From NCBI RefSeq assembly GCF_002051585.1, contig NZ_MZGX01000011.1, forward strand, positions 62,001 through 126,000: a DNA stretch of 64,000 nt, in the 5' to 3' direction. This document shows, piece by piece, positions 1 through 9,407 of this stretch (the first letter of the stretch is position 1; every line of letters begins with the position of its first letter). The notes below the pieces were generated by a model that made no database searches, was not told the origin of the DNA, and saw only the letters and a list, made by a program, of their open reading frames with translations. Both the position numbers and the translations under genes were made by a program. The DNA is from Ruminiclostridium hungatei. GTDB lineage: Bacteria; Bacillota; Clostridia; Acetivibrionales; DSM-1351.

Positions 1-60
1 TTTGGATAGGAGAAAGCCTATAAAAAGCTTGAACTAGTACAACATTCGATAAATAAGTTG

Positions 61-107
61 TACCCTGTAAAAGCAGACAGTTAAAATTCTGTTTGCTTTA
101 CAGGGTA
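61..107. terminator. hairpin downstream of the first gene, probable terminator
   Basis: A long inverted repeat: the arms TACCCTGTAAA and TTTACAGGGTA are followed inward by GCAGACAG and CTGTTTGC, with one bulge and one wobble pair and an 8-nt loop. It lies just after the stop of the minus-strand gene that ends at 128. There is no clear T-run on either side, so it may act as a transcript 3'-end hairpin or boundary structure. Confidence 0.5.
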
Positions 108-127
108 TTTCTGACTATGCGCTTTTG

Positions 128-1540
128 TCAATCACTCAGAATATCGCTGTCTATTTCACATGCGTCGGATGTAACAAGCCTGACGGTATACTCCTTCAAG
201 CCGGCAAGATTTTTTTTGTCTATTCCGACTATTTGCATACCTGTCCGGGCAGGAGTACCTACCAGCAGGATATTGTCTTCAAAAATTCCTGCCTTGCTGA
301 CAGAAAAATTCTTGACAGCAATACTCGCCTGATTTTCCGGAACACCGGAAAATTTCTCAAAGAACCCCAATTCTCCCAGCAGGTCGGCTGCCACCTCTTT
401 ATTGGGAGGCAGTACATAGGCTCTTTTCATGTTCAGGTACATCTTGCGGGGGATATAGCACCAGTCACGCTCATAGTGATCCTTCCAGCCCGGGTGATAC
501 ACAGGGCTGGCATATTTTTTATTATTATAAAGGAAAGAGAACTTTATTGGCTTGAAACCATTGAGGGCTTCCTCAATATCCGCAGTTTCAGTGGGACTGT
601 TGGCAGTCTGATATGTTCCGTTAGGTTGAAAATATATGGGTTTAGTGGAGTCGGAGACAAAAAATGCCAGCTCCTTTTTTAAAATCAGATTTTGCTGGCT
701 TATTTCCAGCGAAGATAAATCTGTTCCATTATAAGAGCTCTCTGTGTAGGACTCCTGCACCGGCCCGAAATCTTCAATCCTATTGGAGCCCTTTGAAAAG
801 GGGATATTCTGATAATCTATTTCATAACCTGCAGGAGTACACAGGTGAGCGGTTATGTTCCGGTTTTCATTTATGAGCGCGGCCACATCTTCTATTTTTA
901 TGGAAATTATCTGGACACCTTTTTTTGCCGGTTTGCCGGAAATGGCAATATCATTTCCCAGTTGACTTATATTTTCCAGGTCAAAATTATAAATCAGGAA
1001 ATTAAAATAATTCTGGTTATCAATAGAGACATTGGGGTAAAACCCAAGCTGGCCCTCAATATCAAAGACCTTTCCTGCGCCGCCGGAATAGGTAAAGAGG
1101 CTGTGCCGGGCGGAAATCACTTTTCGCGGCAGGTATAGCCAGCCCTGATAAAAGGATTGCTTCCACAGGTTTGTATATATTGGTCTTAAATACTCCTCGT
1201 CGGAAAATACGAAAAGGTAGGACAGCTTTTTACCTTTGGTTATGATTTCCGAGGATGGGGGTTCCGTAAGCCGGACATCTGATTTTTTCCTTATTAAATC
1301 CCTGCCGCTGTTTTCATAAAGGATTTCATCATCAGCAGGCAAAATGCTTGATAGGATATCCTTCAAATGCTGGTTTTCATTCTCGGGAGACATTACCTTG
1401 CTGATTTTTGCACTGCCTGTATGGGCGGCTTTTGGAAAATCCAGCCGCGTAATCAGGAAAGCCGACAGAACTATAAAAATAAGAGCAACCACGCATATTA
1501 ATAATTTTTGTTTGTTTGTAATTATAACCAAACCGTTCAT
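128..1540 (-). CDS. membrane-anchored hypothetical protein with two tandem copies of one domain
   Basis: I do not recognise the family. One hydrophobic segment near residues 14-31 and a mostly polar remainder predict a signal-anchored extracytoplasmic protein of 470 residues. Two halves resemble each other: residues about 106-243 and 332-466 each contain a hydrophobic beta-like segment, P-I/V-Y, W-K, a W-L/C-Y-I/L-P-R-K motif, G-E/Q-L-G-F, and later G-K/T-P-A-K/R-x-G-V/M-Q-I. This indicates internal duplication. The first ATG (1552) is followed four codons later by an ATG at 1540 preceded at the right distance by GGAGG, so 1540 is chosen. It is divergently oriented to the next gene and followed by the hairpin at 61-107. 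Function unknown. Confidence 0.75.
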   Translation of the reverse strand: MNGLVIITNKQKLLICVVALIFIVLSAFLITRLDFPKAAHTGSAKISKVMSPENENQHLKDILSSILPADDEILYENSGRDLIRKKSDVRLTEPPSSEIITKGKKLSYLFVFSDEEYLRPIYTNLWKQSFYQGWLYLPRKVISARHSLFTYSGGAGKVFDIEGQLGFYPNVSIDNQNYFNFLIYNFDLENISQLGNDIAISGKPAKKGVQIISIKIEDVAALINENRNITAHLCTPAGYEIDYQNIPFSKGSNRIEDFGPVQESYTESSYNGTDLSSLEISQQNLILKKELAFFVSDSTKPIYFQPNGTYQTANSPTETADIEEALNGFKPIKFSFLYNNKKYASPVYHPGWKDHYERDWCYIPRKMYLNMKRAYVLPPNKEVAADLLGELGFFEKFSGVPENQASIAVKNFSVSKAGIFEDNILLVGTPARTGMQIVGIDKKNLAGLKEYTVRLVTSDACEIDSDILSD

Positions 1541-1670
1541 TGTTTCCTCCATTTCACTGCAAGCAGCGGATCATTAGACTTACGTTATATTTGTATTCAT
1601 TTTTACCCCAGGATAGAATTAAGATTTGCAGCAGCATTCCCTGGAAAATGTTACACGGTAATTGCCAACC

Positions 1671-1699
1671 TTGACTGTTTAAAAAAAAGCTGTTATTGT
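1671..1699 (+). promoter_or_regulatory. sigma-A type promoter for the yerC-like gene
   Basis: TTGACT at 1671-1676 and TATTGT at 1694-1699 are separated by exactly 17 bp and lie about 60 bp before the start of the YerC-like gene, in a gap that also separates it from a divergent gene. Confidence 0.45.
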
Positions 1700-1758
1700 A
1701 TTCACTAGAGATATAAATATAGAAAAAATTATAGATAATCGTTAGGAGTTTGTCATAT

Positions 1759-2061
1759 ATGAATTCCAAGCTTAGAGATGAACATACAGATAGTTTGTTC
1801 GATGCTATATTACTTTTAAATAATAGGGAAGAATGCTACAATTTTTTTGAAGATCTTTGCACCATTGCGGAAATCAAGGCTCTGGCACAAAGACTTGAAG
1901 TTGCAAAAATGCTCCGTGACAAAAAGACCTACACCGATATCTGCGACGAAACCGGTGCCAGTACCGCCACAATCAGCAGGGTAAACAGATGTCTTGTATA
2001 TGGGGCTGACGGATATAACCTGGTGCTTGACAGACTGCAGGAAAAGAATAAGGCAAAATAG
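1759..2061 (+). CDS. yerC: YerC/YecD family TrpR-like DNA-binding regulator
   Basis: A 100-residue protein of the TrpR-related YerC/YecD family found throughout Firmicutes; members bind DNA through a helix-turn-helix. The sequence shows the family layout: an acidic N-terminus with F-D-A-I-L-L-L, then A-E-I-K-A-L-A-Q-R-L-E-V-A-K-M-L, then the recognition region T-Y-T-D-I-C-D-E-T-G-A-S-T-A-T-I-S-R-V-N-R. An upstream in-frame TTG at 1750 lies only one base after the GGAG, so the ATG at 1759, about 10 nt after TAGGAG, is the better start. Its ligand and target genes are not evident; the next gene is an unrelated small secreted protein. Confidence 0.85.
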   Translation: MNSKLRDEHTDSLFDAILLLNNREECYNFFEDLCTIAEIKALAQRLEVAKMLRDKKTYTDICDETGASTATISRVNRCLVYGADGYNLVLDRLQEKNKAK

Positions 2062-2079
2062 GAAAGACAGGTAAGGTAG

Positions 2080-2481
2080 ATGTTTAAAAAATTATTTCTG
2101 AGCATAATAATTTTATCTGCACTGGCCTCCGAAGGCGGGGCTTATTTATCTGCGGACTTAATCGACTACTACCTTGTAAACTTTGCACGGCTTGATATAA
2201 TGCAGGATATCCACCCTGTCGATCAGACTGCCGGCAACGGCGTAGAAAGAAAAAAAGGAACACCTGCCGCCTTTTTCAAGGCTGTTTCACAAAATGCAAT
2301 AGATTTAAAGAACACCATCAGGAGCAAGTATTCTGATTTTACGGCCGCAACCCCTTTGACAGAGGGTCTGGTCCTTATTATTGTTTTTTCAATATGCTTT
2401 AGCATAAAGAAATCATCCTATTTCAGGCGCTATTTTCTGAGCCTGACTGACTCGTCTCCGCCGGCTGCCTGCCGGATCTGA
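2080..2481 (+). CDS. small hypothetical protein with N-terminal signal/anchor and a second hydrophobic segment
   Basis: A 133-residue protein not recognised as any family. It begins with a basic M-F-K-K followed by a hydrophobic stretch (residues about 5-17) like a signal peptide or anchor, and has a second hydrophobic segment near residues 96-109 followed by K-K. It starts 18 nt after the yerC-like gene with an AGGTAG-type ribosome site and is probably co-transcribed with it. The C-terminus is short and basic/polar. Nothing allows a functional assignment. Confidence 0.5.
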   Translation: MFKKLFLSIIILSALASEGGAYLSADLIDYYLVNFARLDIMQDIHPVDQTAGNGVERKKGTPAAFFKAVSQNAIDLKNTIRSKYSDFTAATPLTEGLVLIIVFSICFSIKKSSYFRRYFLSLTDSSPPAACRI

Positions 2482-2672
2482 CTGTTTCCTTTGACAGGAT
2501 TATCAGGTTTTGCTGCAACAGTTTTTACCATTACATTTGAAGACTTTCCATATGCGCTTGGCAGAAATTTTTGTCACTTTTAAGAAATATGCCCAAAAAC
2601 CTTTAGCATTGTACTATTTTGTGGGGTTTAGGCAAACCATGGAAAAAATATATTTCCGCTATTTATTTTAAT

Positions 2673-2691
2673 ATGGGCAGCACAGGCCCAT
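2673..2691 (+). other. short hairpin in the secA leader
   Basis: ATGGGC and GCCCAT flank a 7-nt loop about 30 nt before the secA start. The 238-bp gap before secA is AT-rich and holds no ORF I trust. The role of the hairpin is unknown. Confidence 0.3.
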
Positions 2692-2719
2692 TATAAGTTA
2701 ATTACTTAAGGAGGAAAAA

Positions 2720-5452
2720 ATGAAGAGTTTTTTGGAAAAAATAATCGGTTCATATAGTGATAGAGAGTTAAAGAGGATTTATCCCCTGGCTGATAAGATT
2801 GAGGCTCTGGAGCCGGATATACAAAAGCTCACCGACAGCCAGCTCAAGGCAAAAACAGCAGAATTCAAGGAGAGGCTGGCAAATGGGGAGACTCTGGACG
2901 ACATCCTGCCCGAAGCTTTTGCCGTGGTTCGTGAGGCATCGGTGAGAGTCCTGGGCATGAGGCATTTCAGGGTTCAGTTAATTGGAGGTATTGTGCTTCA
3001 CCAGGGCAGGATATCTGAAATGAAAACCGGTGAAGGTAAAACCCTGGTTGCAACCTTGCCGGTTTATCTTAACGCGTTGTCAGGAAAAGGCGTACACGTG
3101 GTTACTGTAAACGACTACCTGGCAAGGCGTGACAGTGAGCAGATGGGGAAGATTTACACCTTCCTTGGCCTTACGGTGGGGCTTATTGTTCACGATATGG
3201 AAAATGAACAAAGACGCGAAGCCTATGGCTGTGACATTACCTATGGCACAAACAATGAACTGGGCTTCGATTATCTCAGGGATAACATGGTCATATACAA
3301 GGAGGATATGGTTCAGAGGGACCTGCATTACGCCATTGTGGATGAAGTTGACTCCATTCTCATAGATGAAGCCAGAACTCCTCTGATTATCTCCGGTATG
3401 GGAGATAAATCCACTGATTTGTATAAAAAGGCCAATACCTTTGCCCTGAAGCTGAAGGCAAAAATAATCAAGCAGATGGATGACAAGGTTGACAGTGATA
3501 CAGTATACGACGAAGACTATATAGTTGATGAAAAGGCACATACTGCCGTACTCACTGCAAACGGCATAAAAAAGGCCGAACAGTACTTCGGACTGGAGAA
3601 CCTGTCAGACCCTGAAAACATGACTGTTTCACATCACGTAAACCAGGCCATAAGAGCACATGGACTTATGAAAAATGAAAAAGACTATGTGGTCAAGGAT
3701 GGGGAAGTAATAATCGTAGATGAATTCACCGGAAGAATGATGTATGGAAGACGGTACAGTGATGGTCTCCATCAGGCTATTGAAGCAAAGGAAGGCGTAA
3801 AGGTGGAAAGAGAAAGCAAGACCCTTGCCACAATAACTTTCCAGAATTACTTCAGGATGTACTCAAAGCTTGCCGGTATGACAGGTACTGCGTTAACCGA
3901 GGAAAATGAATTCAACACCATATATAAGCTGGATGTTATTGTTATCCCGACGAATAAGGAAATGATCCGTAAGGACAACCCGGATGTGGTATATAAAAAT
4001 GAAGTGGGCAAGTTTAATGCGGTAATTGAAGATATTGCAGAAGGTCACAAGAGAGGCCAGCCTGCACTTATAGGTACTATTTCCATAGAAAAGTCCGAGT
4101 TTTTAAGTGCCATGCTCAAAAGAAGAGGTATACCTCACCAGGTGCTGAATGCCAAATACCATGACAAGGAAGCTGAGATCATTGCACAGGCAGGAAAGCT
4201 GGGAGCTGTTACAATAGCCACAAACATGGCCGGCAGAGGAACCGACATAGTTCTGGGCGGTAACTCTGAATTCATGTCAAAGCAGGAAATGAGAAAACTG
4301 GGCTATTCTGAAGAGCTCATAAGTGCGTCAACAAGCTTCAACGATACCGATGACCAGCTTATCCTTGAAGCCAGAAGCCGTTTTAAGGAACTCAATGATA
4401 AATACAAGCAGATAACAAATACCGAAAGGGAGAAGGTTGTTGAGGCCGGAGGTCTCCATATTATAGGTACTGAAAGGCATGAATCCAGACGTATTGACAA
4501 TCAGTTGAGAGGACGTTCCGGCCGTCAGGGCGACCCCGGCTCATCAAGATTCTACATTTCTCTGGAAGATGACCTCATGAGACTGTTCGGTTCAGAAAGG
4601 CTTACCAGCATAGTTAATGCCCTTGGCCTGGAGGATGACCAGCCCATCGAGCATAAAATGCTCTCAAATGCCATTGAAAATGCCCAGAAGAAGGTTGAAG
4701 GCAGAAACTTTGATGTACGTAAGAGAGTCTTGCAGTATGACGACGTTATGAACAAGCAGAGAGAGGTTATTTATGCACAGAGAAGAACTGTGCTTAACGG
4801 CGACAATTTGAGAGACTACTTCATCAAAATGTTTGAAAGCCTTATTGATAATGTTATTGAAACCTACTGTGCTGAAAATCAATATGCAGATATGTGGGAC
4901 TGGGATACAATGACAAATTATCTTGAAAGTGTGTTCCTGCCACAGGGTGCTCTGGCCGTATCTGATGAAGAGAGGTCAAACTTTGACAAGGAAGACCTGA
5001 AAGAAAAGCTCATGGAAATTGTAAATAAAATCTATGAATATAAGGAAAACGACATCGGCATTGAGCTGATGAGAGAACTGGAAAGAGTTGTTCTGCTCAG
5101 AGTGGTTGATGAAAAATGGATGGATCACATTGATGCCATGGATCAGCTTAAGCATGGAATAGGACTCAGAGCATACGGACAGAGAGATCCGGTAATAGAA
5201 TACAAGTTTGAGGGCTTCCAGATGTTTGAGGAAATGATTAAAACCATTCAGGAGGATTCCATAAGACTGCTTGTGAGATCAAGAATAGACAGGGAGCATG
5301 CGCCGCAGCGCGAAAAGGTGGCGGAGCCTGTTAATGCAAGTCATGGTGACGACGAGCCTAAAAAGCCTGTTACAAACAATTCAAGAGTTGGAAGAAATGA
5401 TCCGTGTCCCTGCGGCAGCGGAAAGAAATACAAGGTCTGCTGCGGCAAATAG
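2720..5452 (+). CDS. secA: preprotein translocase ATPase SecA
   Basis: SecA drives post-translational export through SecYEG by ATP hydrolysis at the cytoplasmic face of the membrane. The 910-residue length is normal. Visible landmarks: M-K-T-G-E-G-K-T Walker A in the first helicase domain, V-D-E-V-D-S-I-L (DEAD-like Walker B), the preprotein cross-linking region, T-I-S-I-E-K-S and [11 protein letters not shown] in the second helicase domain, [13 protein letters not shown], and a C-terminal zinc-binding SEC-C motif (C-P-C-G-S-G-K-K then C-C). It starts seven bases after a strong GGAGG. It stands alone with its own terminator and is the housekeeping copy as far as one can see. Confidence 0.98.
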   Translation: MKSFLEKIIGSYSDRELKRIYPLADKIEALEPDIQKLTDSQLKAKTAEFKERLANGETLDDILPEAFAVVREASVRVLGMRHFRVQLIGGIVLHQGRISEMKTGEGKTLVATLPVYLNALSGKGVHVVTVNDYLARRDSEQMGKIYTFLGLTVGLIVHDMENEQRREAYGCDITYGTNNELGFDYLRDNMVIYKEDMVQRDLHYAIVDEVDSILIDEARTPLIISGMGDKSTDLYKKANTFALKLKAKIIKQMDDKVDSDTVYDEDYIVDEKAHTAVLTANGIKKAEQYFGLENLSDPENMTVSHHVNQAIRAHGLMKNEKDYVVKDGEVIIVDEFTGRMMYGRRYSDGLHQAIEAKEGVKVERESKTLATITFQNYFRMYSKLAGMTGTALTEENEFNTIYKLDVIVIPTNKEMIRKDNPDVVYKNEVGKFNAVIEDIAEGHKRGQPALIGTISIEKSEFLSAMLKRRGIPHQVLNAKYHDKEAEIIAQAGKLGAVTIATNMAGRGTDIVLGGNSEFMSKQEMRKLGYSEELISASTSFNDTDDQLILEARSRFKELNDKYKQITNTEREKVVEAGGLHIIGTERHESRRIDNQLRGRSGRQGDPGSSRFYISLEDDLMRLFGSERLTSIVNALGLEDDQPIEHKMLSNAIENAQKKVEGRNFDVRKRVLQYDDVMNKQREVIYAQRRTVLNGDNLRDYFIKMFESLIDNVIETYCAENQYADMWDWDTMTNYLESVFLPQGALAVSDEERSNFDKEDLKEKLMEIVNKIYEYKENDIGIELMRELERVVLLRVVDEKWMDHIDAMDQLKHGIGLRAYGQRDPVIEYKFEGFQMFEEMIKTIQEDSIRLLVRSRIDREHAPQREKVAEPVNASHGDDEPKKPVTNNSRVGRNDPCPCGSGKKYKVCCGK

Positions 5453-5535
5453 TCATGAGTCATGGTTGTTTCCAACTGTAAAATACAAGCCAAGCCCGTG
5501 GAGCAGAACAGCAGGTTAATTTAATAAGCGGGCAG

Positions 5536-5588
5536 TACCGCAGCGTTTGGGGAGAATATAGCTTTCCCTGGCTCTGCGGTATTTTTAT
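5536..5588 (+). terminator. rho-independent terminator after secA
   Basis: TACCGCAG at 5536-5543 pairs with CTGCGGTA at 5574-5581, followed by a T-rich run. It sits about 85 bp after the secA stop. Confidence 0.7.
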
Positions 5589-5700
5589 TGTTGTGAAAGC
5601 TTTCCTCCTTTGCCGGGAAAAAATTATATGGCCGAATTGTGAATATCCGGGACAGCATTGCAGAAAATAATAGGCAAATACATCCGGGAGGTCTGCTGAA

Positions 5701-7347
5701 ATGCGCCCTGAAAAAAGATTTGCCTTTATTGTCCTGCTTATGGCCGGACTTTTTTCCCAGCTTTTTTTTGAGAACAAGGCCTGTGCATATGAAAGCTTAA
5801 GCTATTTATACGGAGGAAATACCGCAACCTATATCAACAGTGTGGCTGCAACCGGTGCTAATCTTACAACCGTGTGCCCCGACTATTTTGAGATCAACAG
5901 CAGCGGTACCCTGCGGGTTACCTCAAAAGCAGATGCACTTTTTGTGAACAGCATGCACGCGAAGGGCATCAAGGTAATTCCATATTTGAGCAACAACTGG
6001 GACCGGACTCTTGGGCGGGCAGCAGTGACAAACAGGGCTGCCTTTGCAGTTGAATTAGCGGCAAAGGTGAAGGAGCTGGAATGCGACGGTGTGAATATTG
6101 ATATCCAGAACCTTACGGAGGCTGACAGGAATAGCTTTACTGATTTTGTCCGTTTGCTGAGAGCGGCACTTCCAGGAAACAAAAGCCTTTGGGTATGTGT
6201 GGCTGCAAATCCCTGGGGCATCAATACCGGCTGGCAGGGCTCTTATGATTATAAGACGCTGGGTGAAAGCAGTGATTCCATATTTATCATGGCCTATGAC
6301 GAGCATTACACAGGAGGCTCTCCCGGAGCCGTTGCAAGCCTGTCTTTTGTTGAGGAGTCCATAACCTATGCTCTTAAATACGTACCGCCCGCAAAAATAA
6401 TAATAGGCATACCCTTTTACGGCAGGTACTGGAAACAGGGGGCGGCAACCGGAGGTTACGGTATTACCATAGCAGATGTGGAAAGGCTGGCAGCCTCCTT
6501 ACAGTTTTCCGCCGGGTACGATAATACGGCCCAGTGCGCTCGCGGGACACTGGTGGTGAAAGACACCGACAATGCTTATATCTGGGGCAGCAGCCGGCTT
6601 TCTGCAGGAACTTATGACATCTGGTATGAAAATGAGGCATCCATAGAGAAAAAGCTCCTGCTGGTATCCAAATACAAGCTGGCCGGCGCGGGAAGCTGGG
6701 CACTTGGGCAGGAACCCCAGCGCTTTTGGAAGAATTACGGCTTATGGCTGTTTGGAAGACCCTTTTCAGATATTGAAAATAATTGGGCTCAGAGCTATAT
6801 TCTCAAGCTTACGCAGGAAGGCATCATTTCAGGCTTTCCGGACAAGAGGTTTGCCCCGGAAGGAAAGCTGACCAGATCCCAGGCTGCGGCGATTTTTGTA
6901 AAAATCCTGGGACTGCAAAATGAAACCGGCTCCAAACCCTTTGCTGATACTGCGGGGCATTGGGCTCAAAAGCAGATAGCAATTGCAAGACAATATGGCA
7001 TATTTGCCGGCTATGAAAATAATATGTTCCATCCTGATAAGAATATAACCAGGGAAGAATTTGCCGTAATCTGTGACAAGATTCTATTCAGCCCTGACAC
7101 CGTTAATTTTGCACAGAAGGTCTACAGCGATGTAAGTCCTGAAACCAATTCCTGGTCCAATAAGTCAATCATAATGCTGTCCATGAACAATATTCTTTCC
7201 GGCTATCCCGATGGAACCTTCAGACCGCGGAATACAATATCCAGGGCTGAAGCGGTAAGGGTGACGGCCGCCCTGCTGGATTACCCGGGGGGATTTTCCA
7301 TGTCGCCGGGCAAAATACAAAATCCAGCATCAATAGAACCCAGGTAG
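5701..7347 (+). CDS. surface-anchored GH18-family protein with three SLH domains, catalytic Glu replaced by Gln
   Basis: A 548-residue exported protein. Residues 1-28 form a signal peptide ending near A-C-A-Y. Residues about 30-345 are a glycoside hydrolase family 18 (YaaH/chitinase-like) barrel: the A-x-G-I-K-V-I-P-Y strand, the D-G-V-N-I-D-I-Q motif (residues 129-136), M-A-Y-D-E-H-Y, and the I-I-I-G-I-P-F-Y-G strand are all present. In the usual D-x-x-D-x-D-x-E motif the last residue is the catalytic acid; here it is Q136 (codon CAG at 6106). Residues about 355-540 contain three S-layer homology domains with W-A-Q/W-S, G-Y/F-x-x-x-x-F-x-P and I-T/S-R-E/A-E/Q-A motifs, which bind secondary cell-wall polymer. 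It is probably a wall-bound glycan-binding protein or a weakened or altered peptidoglycan hydrolase. A start without strong SD is read from the ATG at 5701, after CGGGAGG. Confidence 0.88.
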   Translation: MRPEKRFAFIVLLMAGLFSQLFFENKACAYESLSYLYGGNTATYINSVAATGANLTTVCPDYFEINSSGTLRVTSKADALFVNSMHAKGIKVIPYLSNNWDRTLGRAAVTNRAAFAVELAAKVKELECDGVNIDIQNLTEADRNSFTDFVRLLRAALPGNKSLWVCVAANPWGINTGWQGSYDYKTLGESSDSIFIMAYDEHYTGGSPGAVASLSFVEESITYALKYVPPAKIIIGIPFYGRYWKQGAATGGYGITIADVERLAASLQFSAGYDNTAQCARGTLVVKDTDNAYIWGSSRLSAGTYDIWYENEASIEKKLLLVSKYKLAGAGSWALGQEPQRFWKNYGLWLFGRPFSDIENNWAQSYILKLTQEGIISGFPDKRFAPEGKLTRSQAAAIFVKILGLQNETGSKPFADTAGHWAQKQIAIARQYGIFAGYENNMFHPDKNITREEFAVICDKILFSPDTVNFAQKVYSDVSPETNSWSNKSIIMLSMNNILSGYPDGTFRPRNTISRAEAVRVTAALLDYPGGFSMSPGKIQNPASIEPR

Positions 7348-7481
7348 CGGCAATACACATAAAAAATTGTTCAGATGTCACAGGACCCGGCATATGAATT
7401 GACGGACCTTGGACACAAAGCATGCTTGTCAAGTGGACTGGGTGCAGGTATGCATTTCAAGCTGAAATGCAGGAAAATGAC

Positions 7482-7619
7482 ATGAAAAAAGAAAATACAA
7501 AATCTCTGAGATGTGGTAAAATATATTTTGAAAAGAAGGGGTGCGAAGACTGTAAGGGATGCTCTTTGTGGAAAACCTGCAAAAAACCTGAGAGGAGTTT
7601 TTTTGTTGATTACTGGTGA
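7482..7619 (+). CDS. small Cys-rich ORF overlapping the fur-family gene
   Basis: A 45-residue ORF from the ATG at 7482, preceded by AGGAAAA, with five Cys: one at the start of a C-G-K segment, then C-E-D-C-K-G-C and W-K-T-C-K-K. This spacing (C-x2-C-x2-C-x5-C) would suit a metal-binding knuckle. It ends with TGA at 7619, 14 bases inside the fur-family gene, whose ribosome site lies within this ORF. The overlap suggests translational coupling or a leader peptide. I do not recognise a family and it could be a chance ORF, but basic charge, Cys spacing and position argue for a real small gene. Confidence 0.4.
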   Translation: MKKENTKSLRCGKIYFEKKGCEDCKGCSLWKTCKKPERSFFVDYW

Positions 7620-8046
7620 TAGTGGCTTTTTGAAGGAAAAATTAAAGGAATGCGGCTATAAATTTACAGGTCAGAGGTCCGCTATTCTGGAAGCTTTGAT
7701 TCAATGTACGGGCCAGCATGTGAGCACAGAAGAACTATTTAACATGGTAAAGGTAAAACATCCTGAAATAGGGCTGGCTACAGTTTATAGAACCATGATA
7801 CTTCTGGATAAGCTGGGGCTGGTGCACAAATTGGATTTTGATGACGGTTTCAGCAGATATGAGCTGGTGAAGCCAAATGAGGACCACAGGCATCACCATT
7901 TGATCTGCAGCTCCTGCGGTTCGGTTTCGGAGGTGGAGGAGGACCTGCTGGATTCACTTGAAGAGCAGATTCTCAAGAAAAACGGTTTTCTGGTAAAGGA
8001 TCATAGAGTACAGTTCTATGGCCTGTGCAGAAATTGCAGGGGTTAA
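7606..8046 (+). CDS. Fur-family metal-dependent transcriptional repressor
   Basis: A 146-residue winged-helix regulator. Seen: the N-terminal helix L-K-E-C-G-Y-K-F-T-G-Q-R, recognition helix region G-L-A-T-V-Y-R-T, the metal-sensing H-R-H-H-H-L-I-C segment, and two CxxC pairs (C-S-S-C and C-R-N-C) that form the structural zinc site. The acidic residue in S-R-Y-E-L is Glu, as in Fur; PerR proteins usually have Asp there, so this is more likely an iron- or other metal-responsive Fur/Zur type than a peroxide sensor, although sequence alone does not settle it. The start is TTG at 7606, eight bases after AGAGGAG; TTG at 7603 is the alternative. It overlaps a small Cys-rich ORF upstream. Confidence 0.9.
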   Translation: MITGDSGFLKEKLKECGYKFTGQRSAILEALIQCTGQHVSTEELFNMVKVKHPEIGLATVYRTMILLDKLGLVHKLDFDDGFSRYELVKPNEDHRHHHLICSSCGSVSEVEEDLLDSLEEQILKKNGFLVKDHRVQFYGLCRNCRG

Positions 8047-8066
8047 GCATTTAAAACAGGATACAG

Positions 8067-8104
8067 GGGTGGTTTGACCAAGGGTTGAACCACCCTTTAA
8101 TATT
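8067..8104 (+). terminator. terminator after the fur-family gene
   Basis: GGGTGGTT and AACCACCC form a stem with a 13-nt loop, followed by TTTAATATT, about 20 bp after the stop codon. Confidence 0.7.
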
Positions 8105-8196
8105 GTGGCGGTGAGATATAAATAGCCTTTATCAGGAATAACGTCACATTTTATTGGGGAAACTCCCACATAGCAGCTATGTGCGCGGAGGACCAT

Positions 8197-9168
8197 ATGT
8201 ACCTGATAAAAAGGATTTTCAACCCTGAGATATTTCAGGGCAAATACAGGCATAACAATTATTTTGAGGGCTGGTATTATAAAATAATTGACAAGGCCTC
8301 GGAGAATATTATTGCCGTTATACCCGGAGTAGCCGTTTCAAAAAACAGGGGGCACTCATTCATCCAGTTTATTGATGCAAAGACAGGCTTCACAGAATAT
8401 TTCAATTTTCCCAGGAAAGAGTTTTCATACTCTGAAAGGGAACTTGAAATAAGCATTATGGACAATTATTTCAGCAGAGCGGGAATGAGGCTGGAGTTAA
8501 ATTCACAGAATACGTCCATTTATGGTGAAATAGATTTTACAGATATAGTGCCGTTTCCCAAGAGCCTGTTGAATCCCGGCATAATGGGCCCCTATTCCTT
8601 TGTACCCTTTATGGAATGCCACCATGGGATTATCAATATCCACAGCCGTCTTAAGGGCTTTATAAATTATAACGGGAAGCATATTGCTTTTAACGAGGGC
8701 AGCGGCTATGTTGAAAAGGATTGGGGCAAGTCCTTTCCACATTCCTGGATATGGCTGCAGTGCAACAGCTTTAAGACCAGGGATACATCCCTTATGTTTT
8801 CAATTGCGTCCATTCCATGGCTGGGCCGGGAATTTGACGGTCTCATAGCCTTCCTGAAGGTTGGAGGCAGTTTTTTCAGATTTGCAACATACACCGGAGC
8901 CAGGTTAAAATGTTTAAAAATTCATGAGAAGATTCTGAATATTGAAGTAGAGGACCGGAAGAGTGTTCTCTGTCTTAAGGTGGCAGTGGGCGGCGGCGGA
9001 ATGCTGAAAGCTCCTAAAAAGGGACTTATGGAGGTGGAAATAACCGAATCCATTACATCAACCGTGGAGGTCTTGCTTGTTGAAAAGCCCGGAAAAATCA
9101 TATTCCACGACACCGGAGAGAATACCGGCCTTGAGTTGGCCGGGAACTTCAAGAAATTTGCCATTTGA
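8197..9168 (+). CDS. tocopherol-cyclase-like (AttH/lipocalin-type) protein
   Basis: A 323-residue protein resembling the tocopherol cyclase family that is widespread in Clostridia, where the substrate is unknown. The family pattern is visible: an N-terminal N-P-E-I-F-Q-G and F-E-G-W-Y-Y-K segment, then P-G-I-M-G-P-Y-S-F-V-P, and G-Y-V-E-K-D-W-G-K-S-F-P-x-S-W-I-W-L-Q in the middle, which is the signature region. No signal peptide is seen. The ATG at 8197 follows GCGGAGG at proper distance; an in-frame ATG at 8179 lies before that ribosome site and is rejected. A small hairpin (CACATAG/CTATGTG at 8168-8184) sits right before the ribosome site. A role in modifying a lipid or isoprenoid is possible but not shown. 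Confidence 0.8.
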   Translation: MYLIKRIFNPEIFQGKYRHNNYFEGWYYKIIDKASENIIAVIPGVAVSKNRGHSFIQFIDAKTGFTEYFNFPRKEFSYSERELEISIMDNYFSRAGMRLELNSQNTSIYGEIDFTDIVPFPKSLLNPGIMGPYSFVPFMECHHGIINIHSRLKGFINYNGKHIAFNEGSGYVEKDWGKSFPHSWIWLQCNSFKTRDTSLMFSIASIPWLGREFDGLIAFLKVGGSFFRFATYTGARLKCLKIHEKILNIEVEDRKSVLCLKVAVGGGGMLKAPKKGLMEVEITESITSTVEVLLVEKPGKIIFHDTGENTGLELAGNFKKFAI

Positions 9169-9217
9169 CAATTTTAACAGCGTCTGAAATAGGGTATACT
9201 ATTATGGTAAATCTACT

Positions 9218-9388
9218 AGTGGTCTGTAACATCTGAAACGGATATTGCCGGCGAGGAAAATTTCTGCAGAATAAGGCGGAGGCCGAAGGCAATACTGTAT
9301 GTATTGTATGTATTGGCAAGAACGACAACGAAATTCTGCGGGAATTTAACCGTCGGCAATATGTGACTTTTAGGTGTTACAGACCACT
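9218..9388. repeat. family A palindromic repeat, long copy
   Basis: Outer arms AGTGGTCTGTAACATCTGAA and the near-perfect complement ending TGTTACAGACCACT bound a 171-bp fold-back sequence. A second pair, ATATTGCCG and CGGCAATAT, and a third, ATTTCTGCAGAAT against ATTCTGCGGGAAT, continue the palindrome inward. Shorter relatives lie at 21055, 27101 and 46181. It lies directly in front of the thymidine kinase ribosome site. Confidence 0.75.
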
Positions 9389-9407
9389 AAAAAATTTGGG
9401 GGTAGCT

